A stretch of DNA of 64,000 nt from Tetrastigma voinierianum (Eukaryota > Streptophyta > Magnoliopsida > Vitales > Vitaceae), in contig JAEQBH010000667.1 of assembly GCA_016808115.1 (NCBI GenBank), positions 310,001-374,000 on the forward strand. The letters run 5' to 3'. This document shows, piece after piece, positions 23,915 through 35,525 of this stretch; the first letter of the stretch is position 1; every line of letters starts with the position of its first letter. The notes under the pieces are model-generated. The model was not told the DNA's origin. It was given only the letters and a program-made list of their open reading frames with translations, and made no database searches. Made by a program: the position numbers and the translations under genes.

Positions 23915-24975
23915 GAAGTCGCGACAAGGAGCTCGTTTGTCTGGGCTTATTTCAGTCAACATCTCCAAGACCAGTTAATGAGGTTGCGACCAAGAAAGTG
24001 TGGTTGATAATGAAGAAATTGGTCTGCTGGCAGAAATTGAGGTCGCAACGTCAATCTGAGGTCGCGACTTTGATCTGTTGATGAAGCTACAAAGGAAGTT
24101 GATGTAGAGAAATGAGGTTGCAACTAGTGCTTCAATGAAAACCTTATTCTAGGTCGCGACGTGTATTTCAGGTCACGACATGGAATTGAATTGGGAATCA
24201 CAACAAGGAGATCTGAGGTTGCGACTATAAGAGAGTTGGAGAATCAGAAAGAAGGTCGCAACCTAATATCGAGGTCGCGACGGGAAACCTGAAGCTGAGC
24301 CAAGCGAAGTCCTATTTAGGGAAATTGAAGTTGCAACCACTTTGTTATTCAAGGACCTCAAGGGAGGTCATGACCAATCACTGAGGTCGCGACCTGAATA
24401 CACACTGAGCATCAACATCCAGGTCGCAACTATGTTTAAAGCAACTGAGACACCCTGCAACTAGAAAGGAGTAACGTGAGGTCGCGACGTCATATCGGAG
24501 GTCACGGCTCGCTTAAAGGCAAGGCTATCAAAAAAAGTACATACCAATTATTGAGGCTACAACCTAAATTCGAACACATATCAAGGCTTTAAGACTGCGC
24601 GGAGGTCGCGACCTTAAAAGAATGTCAATGACCGAGGTGAGGAAGTAGAAATGTGTAAATGTATTCGCAACAAAACTGAGGTCAGCGACGCGGCGTGATA
24701 AGCAAGGAAAGGAAGTCCTGACTCAAAACTAAAATGGTGACAACTAAAAGTAGGTTGCAACCTAAAATTGAAGTCGTGATTCAGAATTGCAGCAGAAGGG
24801 AACAACAACGAGGTCGCGACATGAGACAAAGGTCGCGACATCACCTCGAGAATAATCGAAAGAAGAGGTCGCGACCACAATCGAGGTCACCACTAATCGC
24901 TAAGCCGCAAGAAACTTGGTCGCAACCGAATCGCGCATAGCGAATCCATGTTGCAACATCAACCTGAGGTCGCGA
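23915..24975 (+). repeat. Array of about 28 GGTCGCGACC-type palindromes in LTR U3
   Basis: Seen: the perfect palindrome GGTCGCGACC and single-step variants (GGTTGCGACC, GGTCGCAACC, GGTCACGACC, GGTTGCAACC) recur at irregular 15-70-bp intervals, often as AGGTCGCGACNT. Intervening sequence is not repeated. The array stops about 85 bp before the TATA box. It is repeated in the 3' LTR. Confidence 0.9.
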
Positions 24976-25055
24976 ACTGAGATAGTAATCTGGGCTTTTT
25001 CTTTTGGGAATTCTACCTGGATCTTTGTGCATTAGGCCCATTTTCTTTTGACAAA

Positions 25056-25063
25056 TATAAATA
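25056..25063 (+). promoter_or_regulatory. LTR TATA box (TATAAATA)
   Basis: Seen: ACAAATATAAATAGACAG, identical at 36826-36833 in the 3' LTR and following conserved AGGCCCATTTTC-like text that other Athila-type LTRs here also place before TATA. Confidence 0.7.
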
Positions 25064-26561
25064 GACAGTGTTAGAATAGTAAAGTAACCTCTAACTTTTT
25101 CACTCTCGACACCGAGAACAGGGAGAGAAGAAGGGTTCATTGTATAGTTTAGAGTAGATTTTCTTTTTTTTTTTCTTTTCTTTTCTTTATTTTCTTTTGT
25201 TTTTCTAGATCTGAATCGGCGAACTGTGTAGAAACGATTGAAGCTGGATTTTTATTTCTATTATTTTCTTCTTAAAATTACTGCCTGGAAATTGTGAAAT
25301 CTAGGCAAATTTCTGGAATTCATTTGTTCTCAGTTTAATTGCGATTACCGTGGATGTACTTGATCGATGCTCCATTGTTGATTGTAATGCGCACTAGAGT
25401 GTAGCTCAAATTTCGGATCTGGATGCATCGTTAGTTATAGTCTTTTCTGCAAAAATCTGGAGAGAATTATTTGGGTTGTGATTTATTTACTTGGTGTTGT
25501 TTTTGAATCGAAAAGTTCCCAATGGTAGTACCGAATACCAGTTTAAGGAGTGTATCTTGCTCTGATTTCCAGGATGCCCTCTCGCGTGATACGTAGTCGA
25601 GATTCCCGAGTCGAGCATTCATCGATGGGTATGTTAGATTACCATTGGATTTAACTAATGAGCTTTGAAAGTTCATTTTTATAAATCCCCATTCGCATAA
25701 TTGAAGTCGGGAGGGGAGTATTTAACAATATAAATAATCATATAGAGTTCACCTCAATCTAAAGTGGAAGCTCTAACCCCGTGTTAGCTGAGATCTAATC
25801 TGCGGGAAAACAAGAACCATTAGATCTAAAGATGAGCCACTAATTATGGTAGAACTTTGCAAAAATCCTAAGAAGGAAAGCAAAGATCTCAAGTAACTAA
25901 CAAAAATGGTGTGAAGTATTGAGAAAGAAAAATACCCAGATCTTACAAGAAGAGTAGAAATACAAGTAACTGGTTCGATCTTGACTTCGAGAGAAGCAAG
26001 GGCTTCTAACCAATGAATATGGAGAAATCCAACTACAACATTTAGGCAATCTTGGACAAATCCAAATCCATCAATAAAACATAGCAATGTACTTTCGTGT
26101 AGGAATTGACTGTTTCATTGTAATTCTTTGATAGTTTTCGCTTTCACAGAATTGTATTCCTATCTCGATATTTTGTTCTTTTATATTATCAATTGCTTTC
26201 ATGTTATTTCATTTTTATATTTTTAGTTAATCGTCTAGATCTTTATTTTTCTAGATAAAACCTTCACTATCCGTTTAGTCCAAATAGCATAGAACTTCGC
26301 AGGCAGTAGTTGATTTCAAATTCTTGTCAATCTCGTGGGAATGATACCCGGACTTACATTCAGATTTTACTACTTGCATGACTCCTCAGGCACTGCATTG
26401 TCATGCACTGCACTCCATTTGCAACTCGAACATCAAGAAAGATTTATTTAATCAAGCAAGTTTATCTAAAGTGACATGGCTGCAAGAGAAGTGTAAGGCT
26501 CTTGTAACTATGTAAATTTGAGGGGTTTTTAGTCTATATGGAAAAAGGCAAACAAGTTTTA

Positions 26562-26579
26562 TGGCACCGTTGCTGGGGA
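26562..26579 (+). promoter_or_regulatory. Primer-binding site, tRNA-Asp type
   Basis: Seen: TGGCACCGTTGCTGGGGA starts seven bases after the 5' LTR. It differs at two positions from the complement of plant tRNA-Asp (TGGCGCCGTTGCCGGGGA, family knowledge). It would prime minus-strand DNA synthesis. Confidence 0.85.
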
Positions 26580-26789
26580 TTGAAAGGATTGAGTAAATCA
26601 ATATTCTAACAAAAGAGGGAAAAGCTAATTTGGACATTTTTCTAAAATTTTATTAAAAAAGAAAAGACTAAAATAATACAACCAAGTATCGTGATGTTTA
26701 CCGATCTTTAACAAGCCATGTTGAAAATATTTTTTTTAGTTCCACTAATCTTATTAACTGGAAGGTGTTTCACTTCGTGGAGATCCTTT

Positions 26790-27640
26790 TAATGCAATAA
26801 GAAGCTGTGCGGATTCGCACCGTCATGCCAGACATCGAATTGGAAAGAACACTTAAGCAAGAAAGACTAAAGAGCGAGAACGCAAAATTACGGCGTATGA
26901 AAGACATGACCAGACAAAGGAGCAAAGGATAGCAGCCAGAAGGCCTCCTATGACTAACACAATGGAGGATTTCTAGAGACCCATCATTCAGGAAGAATAT
27001 TCGTAATCGGGACAAACTCACCGTGGATGCAAACAACTTCGAACCTGCCAACTTGATAACAATGGTGTAATGAAGATCGTGGGGCTTCACTGCCACCCCA
27101 CTAAAGACCCTAACGAGCACCTGGGTAGATTTCTCAGGATGGCAAATACAGTGAAGCTGAATGGAGTGAGGCCAGAGGTGATAAAGTTGCATCTCTTTCC
27201 ATTTTCCTTAAGAGACATAGCAGCCACATGGTATGAGTCATTACCATATGGTTCAGTTGATACTTGGGAAGAGCTGGTGGAAGCATATTTGGGCAGGTTC
27301 TTTCCCCCATCTCTCACCTCTGAGAGAAGAAGAGAGATCATAGTGTTCCAATAGGGGGAAGATGAGAGCCTCTACATAGTCTGGGAGAGATTCAAGAGGC
27401 TGCTGAAGAGGTGCTCGATGCACGGAATTGATTTAAAAACTCAGATGGATATAGTGTATCATGCCTTAAATGATACATCTAAGGACATCATTGATGTTTT
27501 CATGTCGTGGAGCACTAAAAGAAAAAGTGCTGAAGAGGCTAGGGATCTGATAGAAGACCTGGCCAAGCGCAATATGAAGGCTCCATCTGAGTTTTCAAGG
27601 GGGGTAACAAAGAAAGGAAAAGGGTCATGAAGTTGAGTAA
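26790..27640 (+). pseudogene. Athila-type gag remnant
   Basis: Seen: a decayed leader with charged sequence (26830-26930) precedes an open stretch at 27070-27354 with the gag domain (PNEHLGRFLRMANTVKLNGV, then WYESLPYGSVDTWEELVEAY and LGRFFPP). A single stop in place of Gln sits near 27349. The next open stretch, 27418-27630, holds the rest of the domain (MHGIDLKTQMDIVYHALND). Domain spacing is that of PF03732-type gag. Further 3' (27650-28060) only short open pieces remain. Confidence 0.9.
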
Positions 27641-28450
27641 AATGACAATTTATGGAAGAAGTTAGATGCCATCGTACGTGTGGATGGACAAACAGGAAAG
27701 AAAAATGCACATTGCTCATGAGATAGGAGCAGTGGAAAGAGAAGCAATGAGAAGAAGTGCTAAAGTACCAACATAAGAGGACTCTTATGGGGTTGAGGAG
27801 GCTAAATACATGAATGAGCCAAGGAGTTATAATTTCAAGCCAAACCCCAACTTGCCCACACATTACAGTTCAGCACTGAGGAACCATGAGAATTTTTCAT
27901 ATGGTGGAGGGGCAGCACAAGGCCCAAGGCATGGACAATCCTACCGTGGATATCAAGAATCACTCAAGGTTCCAAAGAAAGAAGATCAAGGGCGTGAAGG
28001 TGAATGACCATCGTGACAAAGGAGGACCCAACCATTTGAAGAACAAATGTCGATTCATGGGGGAATAACAAGAGGTCGTTATTAATTTCCATGAATGTAA
28101 ATTGTTTGACTTTGAAGTCTTTCAAGTCCGATACTTAAGTGTTTCAAGAATATAAGGCCCTCATCAAGAATCCTCGAGACATAAGTGCCCTACCTTAGTA
28201 TACAAAATCGAGCAAGGGTACATTCCCTAGTGACACCTTAAGAATCCAAAGGACTCCGTGATGGTAGTTCGGGGCTTAAGAAGTGGGAAAGTGAAGAGCA
28301 ACAAAGAAGAAGAAAGAAAGGAAAGAAGAGATTGATGCCGAACATGAAGAAACTAGAAAGGAATAAGAGAAGAGCATGCTTGAAAAAACTATAGAAGCAA
28401 AGAAGAAGATACAAACTGAATAGCCTGAAGGAAGTAGTGAGCAGAAATGT

Positions 28451-28729
28451 ATGAGAAGATACTGCCTTATACACCTACTGCCATTCCCCGCAGGCTTCGT
28501 AAAAGCAAAAAGGGAAGAGCAGTTTTCTAGATTCTTAGACATCTTCAAGAAGATAGAAATCAATATCCCCTTTACAAAGGTAATCAACCAAATGCCGAAC
28601 TATGCAAAATTTCTGAAGGAAATACTGAGCAAGAAAAGGAAAATAGCTGAGGAAGGAATAGTGAATCTGATTGCTACCTGCAAGGCAGCTTATCCAAAGC
28701 TCCCAAGAAAAATGAAGGGACCCAAGTAG
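28451..28729 (+). pseudogene. Athila gag-protease linker region
   Basis: Seen: an open stretch of 92 codons with QFSRFLDIFKKIEINIPFTK, NQMPNYAKFLKEILSKKRK and KLPRKMKGPK. This linker is strongly conserved in Athila elements between gag and protease (family knowledge). The apparent Met at 28451 is probably not a real start, since the linker belongs to a polyprotein. Confidence 0.85.
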
Positions 28730-28799
28730 TTTCACCATTCCTCGCTTCCATAGGAAATATGAATTCAAGAAGGCCTTGTGTGATTCTCGTGCTAGTATA

Positions 28800-30940
28800 A
28801 ACTGATGCCTCTGGCTGGTGCAAAGATCGAAGTTCGTGGGAACTTACCCCAACAAAGAATCACATTGCAAATGGTCAGACAAATCAATGGCACAAACTTA
28901 AGGTGTTCTTGAAGATGTGCTTGTCAAGGTAAAATTCATTTTCCCCGTGGGATTTTGTGATTATGAAGACGGTGAGGAAGACACCTGCCCTTTTCACGCT
29001 AGAAGACCCTTCTTAGCAACTGGAGCTGCCTTGATAGACGTGAAGAAAGGTGAACTGACTCTAAGGGTGGGGAATGAAGCAGTGCACTTTAATCTTAATA
29101 GGAGTTTGGAACACCCTGATGTAGATGCAGAAAGTTGTATGGCTATAGAAAACAATAGTCTTCTCAATGTTGACTTGAATTTAATCGCATTCTTCAAAGA
29201 TTCTAGTATTAATGAAATTGAGATGAATTTTCAGTATCTTGAGTATTGATTGTGAAATGTTGCCTTCCAGTTTGTATAATAAAGAAACAAAGCCTGAGCA
29301 TGAATGAATAGTCAAGATGATGTATGCAAATCAGGATTTAAAAACTACCGAAAGCAGAAACTAGTGCGTATGGTTAATATTGAAGGAATTGCCCAGTCGT
29401 TTGAAATATGATTTCTTAAAACCAGAAAAGAGAAAACCAGTCATCATATCAGCTGCATTGACTGAATTTGAAGAACAGAAGCTGCTGGAAATTCTGAGAA
29501 AGTACAAGGAAGCTATTGCTTGGTCAATTGAGGATCTGAAGGGTATCAGTCCCTCCATTTGCATGCACAAAATATTGTTGAATGATAATGCAAAAACTTC
29601 TATTGAGCATCAAAGGAGGCTAAACCCTGTGATGAAAGAAGTTGTTAGAAAAGAAGTACTGAAATGGTTGAATGCAGGTTTTATATATGCTATATCAGAT
29701 AGTTCTTGGGTGAGCCCAATACATGTGGTTCCCAAGAAAGGTGGATTCAACGGATCGAAATGAAAGAATGAACTCGATTCCTACAAGAACTCGGTGGGAT
29801 GTGACGAGGGTGTGTATCGACCACAGAAACCAAATACTGCAATCAGAAAGGATCATTTTCCCCTACCTTTCATTGATCAGGATGTTGATAGGCGGCGTGA
29901 CACCTCACTTATGTTTTCTCGATGGATACTGGATATAAATCTAAATTGATATTGCACCGAGGATCGAGAAACCATTCTCGACATGCCCATTCGTACTTTC
30001 GCTTTAGAAGAGTGCCATTTGGTTTGTGTAATGCTCCTGGTAAATTCCAAAGATGCACGATGTGTATATTTTCTGATTTGGCAAAAGAAGTTATGGAGAT
30101 CTTCATAGATGATTTCACAGTGTATGGATCCAGTTTTGAATATAGTGCTCAGATAATCCCTGGGGACAAGATTGCAGGTGCCAAGACAAGAATCTAGCTT
30201 TAATTGGGAAAATGCGACTTTGCAGAACATAAGGGATTGTCTTAGGGCATATGATTTCTGCAGCAGGGCTGGAAGTGGACCAAGCAAAAGTTTCAATTAT
30301 AAGAAATCTGATGCCACCCACAACAGTCAAGGGAATTAGAAGTTTCAGGACATGTCGATTTTGCGTAAGATTTATCGAGATTTCAAAAATTGCTAGACCA
30401 ATTATGCATTGGCCGGAAAAAGATACTAAGTTCAATTTTGATGAATCCTGCCAGAATTCTTTTGAAGATATCAAATCCATACTAGTTAAAGCTCCCATCA
30501 TGGCAAAACCAGATTGGAACAGAGAATTTGAAATCATGTGTGATGCCGTTGATTTCAGAATGGAGTCAGATTGGGCGTAAAGTCGAAAATGTCTAAGGCC
30601 ATATACTATGCCAGCAAAACCTTCAATGAAGCTCAAGAAAATTACTCTACTACTGAAAAGGAGATGCTGGCAATAGTATTTGCTTGTGAAAAATTTAGGC
30701 CATACATTTTGGAGTCCCATGTTATTATACACACTGATCATGCAGCAATTAAATATCTAATGGCAAAGAAAGAAGCAAAGCCAAGATTGATCAGGTGGGT
30801 ATTGTTATTGCAGGAATTTAATCTAGAAATAAAAGACAAGGAAGGTTGTGACAATGTGATGCTGATCACTTGTCAAGAGTGGAAAAACTTGCTGTACAAG
30901 AAGAAGAAAGGGAAATAGCAGAAAATTTTCCAGATGAGCG
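28800..30940 (+). pseudogene. Athila pol remnant: protease, reverse transcriptase, RNase H
   Basis: Seen: the protease tail is open at 28917-29249 (VKFIFPVGF, RRPFLATGAALIDVKKGELT), with the catalytic Asp region upstream broken. An RT N-terminal segment is open at 29380-29763 (PVIISAALTEFEEQKLLE, GISPSICMHKILL, WVSPIHVVPKKGG). RT continues near 29990-30140 with VPFGLCNAPGKFQRC and the catalytic box IDDFTVYG. The RNase H part is open at 30571-30918 (YYASKTFNEAQENY, HTDHAAIKYLMAKKEAK, RWVLLLQEFNLEIKDK). Stops and frame changes separate the pieces. Confidence 0.92.
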
Positions 30941-31039
30941 CTTATTCCAAATTTTGTCACCCAATCACCTGGTATACGGGATATTGTGAACTGCTTAGCA
31001 TGTGGAATTATGCCACCAGAATTCAGCTACTAGTAGAGA

Positions 31040-32200
31040 AAAAAGCTAAGGACTAAATAAACAGTACTACATCCGGGATGACCTACCACGCGAAGAGTGA
31101 GCCGACCGACCACGTAAGATGTGTACTTAAGGTGAGCAAAGCAAGATTTGGCTGTGAATGTCATGCATCGTACGGAGACATTTCCTTTGCAGGAGACAAA
31201 ACAACCCACAAAATTCTCCAATCTTGATTTTATTGGCCTACTATTTTCAAGGACTGTTTTGAATGGGTGAAGCTGTGTGATCAATGCCAAAGAATGGGAA
31301 ATATCAGCAAAAGGCATGAAATTCCCCTGCAAGGTATCCTGGTGGTGAAACTATTTGATGTATGGGGAATAGATTATATAGGGCCTTTTCTAGCTTCATT
31401 TGGAAATATATACATACTCCTAGTTGTAGATTATGTACCAAATGGGTTGAGGCAACAGCTTGTCCCAAAAATGATGCTAACACGTTATAGGATTTTTACA
31501 AAGAAATATTCTCAACAGATTTGGGACACCCAGAACTATAATCAGTGATGGAGAAAGCCACTTTGCAAATAAGGTGTTTGACAAACTCATGGGTGGATAT
31601 GGTATCAAACACATTATGAGCTTGGCTTATCATCCTCAAACAAATGGGCAAGCTGAAATTTCCAACAGGGAGATAAAGAAAATTCTTGAAAAGACTGTAA
31701 GTTTCAAAGATAAGGGTTTGGGTCTTTGAAACTTGACGATGCACTCGCATACAGATCATGAACCCCATCGAATGTCCCCATACGTGCTTTTCTTGGAAAA
31801 CCTTTGCCACCTTCCTCTGAGCTAGAATATAAAGTTATGTGGGCCATCAAGAAGCTAAGTTTTGATTTCAAAGTCAAGAAGAAGAGAGGCTACTCCGCCT
31901 AAATGAATCAAGAGCTGAGGGACAGGTTTCTATGATAGTGCCAGAATTTACAAGGATAAAACAAAAAAATGGCATGATTAGAGGATTTTGAGGAGAGTGT
32001 TTAAAGCAAGAGATCAAGTCCTGTTGTTTAACTTATCAAAACTCTTTCAGAAAGCTTAAATCAAAAATGGAGGACCCTATACGCAGTGTCGGGTACAACC
32101 TGGGGCAGCCGAATTCTTAACCAGCAATCATGAGGAATTCAAAGTTAATGGTTAGAGATTAAAGCACTACCTGGGAAGAATGTGCAATTGGAAGAATGAC
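31040..32200 (+). pseudogene. Athila integrase remnant
   Basis: Seen: zinc-binding Cys pair in LCDQCQRMGN and the first core motif VWGIDYIGPF in an open stretch at 31267-31548. The second Asp context ISDGESHFANK is near 31545-31575, where the usual GGS is GES. The Glu context QAEISN is near 31650, followed by REIKKILEKTV. The C-terminal LLFN segment is near 32025. Several frame changes (31545, 31720, 31900) and stops inactivate it. Confidence 0.88.
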
Positions 32201-32757
32201 TCCTAGTTCTGAATGAGAAAATTTGAAGAAATAGAAATATAGTAGCAGCAAGTCCAACTAAAGACTAAAAATTGAGCAGCTTGGTGGAAGGCAATCCACA
32301 TCAGTTTGTTTTAAGTTTTCCTCGTATTCTTTTTGTGTGAAAGTTTTTAATAGTTTTGTGTAGTTTATTCATTACTGCTTGAAGATTAAGTAAATTTTTT
32401 TAGTTTTACAAGACAATAAGAAATTGCAAAGGAGGAACATCTACAATCAAACTTCCAATCTGCAAAAGAGACAAAAAGGGGCAATATACTCTTCTTGAAT
32501 CTATTTAAATTTTGTCTTAGATATAGCATGATTAAAAGTTTGGGGGAAATTTTTATTTTTTTTTAATTTTGTGCTTCAATTTTGAATCTGATGCATAGTG
32601 AATGGATTCGTTGAACATTTGAATGATGAATATGAATTGAATTGTGTTTGTTTTGATTGGATTTGGTGAATTGAAATTGCTGTGAATTTAATTGTTCAAG
32701 GAGACTTGGAAATTTTCTTAGTCACAGCATAGAATTTTGGAGCTTATACAGATTTAT

Positions 32758-33010
32758 GGTCGCAACATCAATCCATAGGACGCAACCAAGAAGTTGGACA
32801 TTGAAGCAATAAGTTAGAAGAACAGGTTGTGAAATCAATTCATCTGTCGTGACCACATCTCAGGTCGTGACAAAATTTTTTAGGTCACGACCAAAATTGT
32901 CCAAATCTCAATAAAAATAGGATTTAAACCTTTCATTTGGGCGTCGCAACATTAGAGATAGCATTTATTGAAAATCATGAATTAAGAGGTTCTAAATTTA
33001 ATGTCGCTAC
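32758..33010 (+). repeat. Second, internal cluster of GGTCGYGACC palindromes
   Basis: Seen: GGTCGCAAC (32758), a GGACGCAACC-like copy (32778), AGGTTGTGA (32824), TGTCGTGACCA (32845), CAGGTCGTGAC (32861), GGTCACGACC (32882), GCGTCGCAAC (32941) and ATGTCGCTAC (33001). The motif is the one used in this element's own LTRs, but this cluster lies outside them. Confidence 0.75.
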
Positions 33011-33398
33011 TCCCCATGTCATAATCATGACATTGAACCAATTTCCATTCTAACTTCCATTCATCTTCAATTAATTCCAAATTTTTTTCACTTCTGCATC
33101 CATCGTTTTGAACCCCTGACCGAAACTGTAATTAATACTAAACCAGAAACCTAGCAGGAATTAAAAGAATCAGTTGAGGTCACATATTTTCGAAAGAGGA
33201 ATTCAAAAGAAATTCAATGCCATTTGCCTCTGAAAGAAAAACGATCAAACTTCCTTAAAGTTTTCCTCATTCTTTCTTAAAAGCTCCTGTTGGAAATAGC
33301 CAGGGCGCTGGGAATCGAAAAATTTCATTTAATTCATTCATTGGAAATATTATAAAGAGAATTAAGAGCTTCTTCATTCCCAAGAGAGTAAAGGTCAC

Positions 33399-33406
33399 TA
33401 TAAAAG
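33399..33406 (+). promoter_or_regulatory. TATA-like box in the 3' non-coding region
   Basis: Seen: CACTATAAAAGGATGG, about 390 bp after the internal palindrome cluster. The order (palindromes, then TATA) mimics an LTR U3. No transcript evidence is available. Confidence 0.3.
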
Positions 33407-35510
33407 GATGGGAAGACACAGAAAGAATAAACAATGAAAATGAAGGAAAACGAGAATGAGGAAAAAGACGAGTTCCAAGGGTGCAAATGCAGAGCGTATG
33501 GAATGAATGGAGTCGGAAAACAAACCAATTCCAGTCATGATTCCAAAAAACGCTCTGTAATCACAAGAATGGATGATGGGAAGGGAATTGGAAGAAGGGT
33601 TAACCAGAACCCCCATCATCCCGAGGAACTCAAACAGAGGAGGCGAGGAAAAGGTTCACCTTGTTGAACTGCTCCGCTATCAACCCCTTCTTTCCAGTGC
33701 AAATTCGTGACAAGGGGAACTGTTAAAGCAGGAGCTACAACCTTTAGGAGGAAGGCGTAGGGTTTTAGACTAACAACAGAGAATTTTCCTCGAATTAGAT
33801 AATCTCTATTTGTAATTTTTGGTATTGGTTTTTGTGGCTAGATATAGAAAATGCATTGTACATCATTGAGATGTTTGATATTTGAATAAATAAAACTCCA
33901 GTTACTTAAAAAATTGATTGTTTTGGGTTCACGAACTAATATGCTGAATTGTGTGGTTTGTTTCATTAATTAATTGCATAAGAAAAATATAAGAGCCTTG
34001 TCTGAACAATGACTAAATGACCAATTCTGTTTTATCCCAAGAACAACAATGAAAGAAAAATAAGGGCAGACATCAGTAAAATGAATCAGGAGTAGCAACC
34101 TTACTTGAAATCAAGTTTTAAATGTAGAAATAGGAAGAGGTATATTGCTGAAGGAACAAATAAAATGATTGAAAGTTTGTATATAAACAATAAATTAGTA
34201 CAAGTCTTAAAGAAACAGTACACTTGGTCAATAAAACTCATGAAACTTTGAGAAGAATTAGGAACATCTTCTGGGAAATACATGATTAAGAGTTCATGGT
34301 CCTAGAACTTGTTAGATTATTGATTGAGGCGAAATTTTAGGTAAAAACAACCAACAAGAAGTGATAGAGGCCATCCTAGGCAGTTTGAGCTTTTCCAAGC
34401 CTACCCTCAATATATGCTAAGGCATACCCTCTAGTTCCATGCTTTGAGCCAAACAAGCCTTAATTCTTCAAATGACAACAACTGAAAACCTAAACTCCCT
34501 TCCTTATAATAATCCTGCAGAAAAGAGCCAAAATTATCCAGTTTCTAGCACAAAAAGGTCTATTGTAAAGGAAGAAACATGTTTGGGGGAAAAATATTTC
34601 CATATATTACAAGGTAGGAGGAGACTAAATAACTTGAAAATTTAGGGAAAAAGAAGCAGAAATTGAGAAAAAGGGGAATAAGTTTTGGCTTGTGGCCTAT
34701 CTCCTTTGAACAATTAAGCCTGTAGGGTGTTCAACACCTAGCACCCCATGCCAACCTGCATGGGAGTTGCTAGCCCAAAGCTCCTCTCTCTCTCTAAGGG
34801 TGATAGAAAGCCTAAGAAGACAAAACATTGCACTATTCTCATTCTTAGAAAAACATAAGCAAAAGAGTTCTAGAACAAGGGAAATGGCCTGATAAGGTGC
34901 AAGTGGCAATCAAAATGCCCTAAAAATATTTCAAAAAGATGCACCAGGCTTAGATTGAGAAGAATCTACAGTACACAGAAGGAAAAGGATGAAAGCTGAA
35001 GGCAATCAGGTAGAAGAAAGAGTGGAAACTGGGTATTTTGCAACTTAAATTTTCCCTTTATCTACCCAATTACCTAAGCCCAACATTACAAGCCTGAAAG
35101 ACCTCTTTAATCTTGAAGGTTGAAATTAATTACATTAGTGGAGATCAATATGCAAAACAAGCCTATGGGGCCTTAACTAGTTTTCTAAGTAGACTCCTAG
35201 AAGATTAACTAAATTCGACATGAAAATGAAAAGGATTGAAGACCTGCACACACACACAGAGAACAAGACTTGTTGAATAAACTGTTTAAATGCAGAATTC
35301 ATTATTGTATTTGTGATAGAAGTTGAAACCATTCCTTTTTCCTCAATTGAAACTGAAGTTTAAAATGATGTTGCTATCTCCTATTTCAAGTTAGAAGGTG
35401 GAATAAGAAAGACTGTGGCTTGAATCAGAAAAATGTCCTTAAAATTTAAGCTTAATTGTTTGAGGACAAACAATTCTTTCTTTTCTTTGCTTGGGGACAA
35501 GTAAAATTTT

Positions 35511-35521
35511 AAGTTTGGGGG
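35511..35521 (+). promoter_or_regulatory. Polypurine tract before the 3' LTR
   Basis: Seen: AAGTTTGGGGG four bases before the verified LTR start at 35526. It primes plus-strand synthesis (family knowledge). Confidence 0.8.
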
Positions 35522-35525
35522 AATT

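Larger units (their letters stand above)
23722..26554 (+). mobile_element. 5' LTR of the nested Athila-like element
   Basis: Seen: 2.8 kb, TG...CA. The first 1.25 kb (U3) holds the GGTCGCGACC array, then TATAAATA at 25056. Transcribed parts follow, with a T/C-rich leader at 25155-25205. It matches the LTR at 35526-38316 closely at both ends and patchily in the array. Confidence 0.93.
32201..35525 (+). other. 3' non-coding region of the nested Athila-like element
   Basis: Seen: 3.3 kb without a supported ORF. AAGTTTGGGGG occurs near its start (32536-32546) and at its end (35511-35521). Between them lie a cluster of GGTCGYGACC palindromes (32758-33010), a TATAAAAG at 33399, and from 34690 to 35200 a segment conserved with 7650-8090 of the other Athila-like element. 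The region could once have held an envelope-like ORF, as in some Athila elements, but I see no trace of one. Confidence 0.7.

Noticed and set aside
23915..24975. Regularly recurring short motif that could look like a CRISPR array
   Set aside because: Spacing is irregular, the repeated motif is only about 10 bp, the context is an LTR of a plant retrotransposon, and no cas genes exist here.
32201..35525. Envelope-like ORF of the Athila-type element
   Set aside because: No long frame, signal peptide or membrane segment could be traced in the 3' region.
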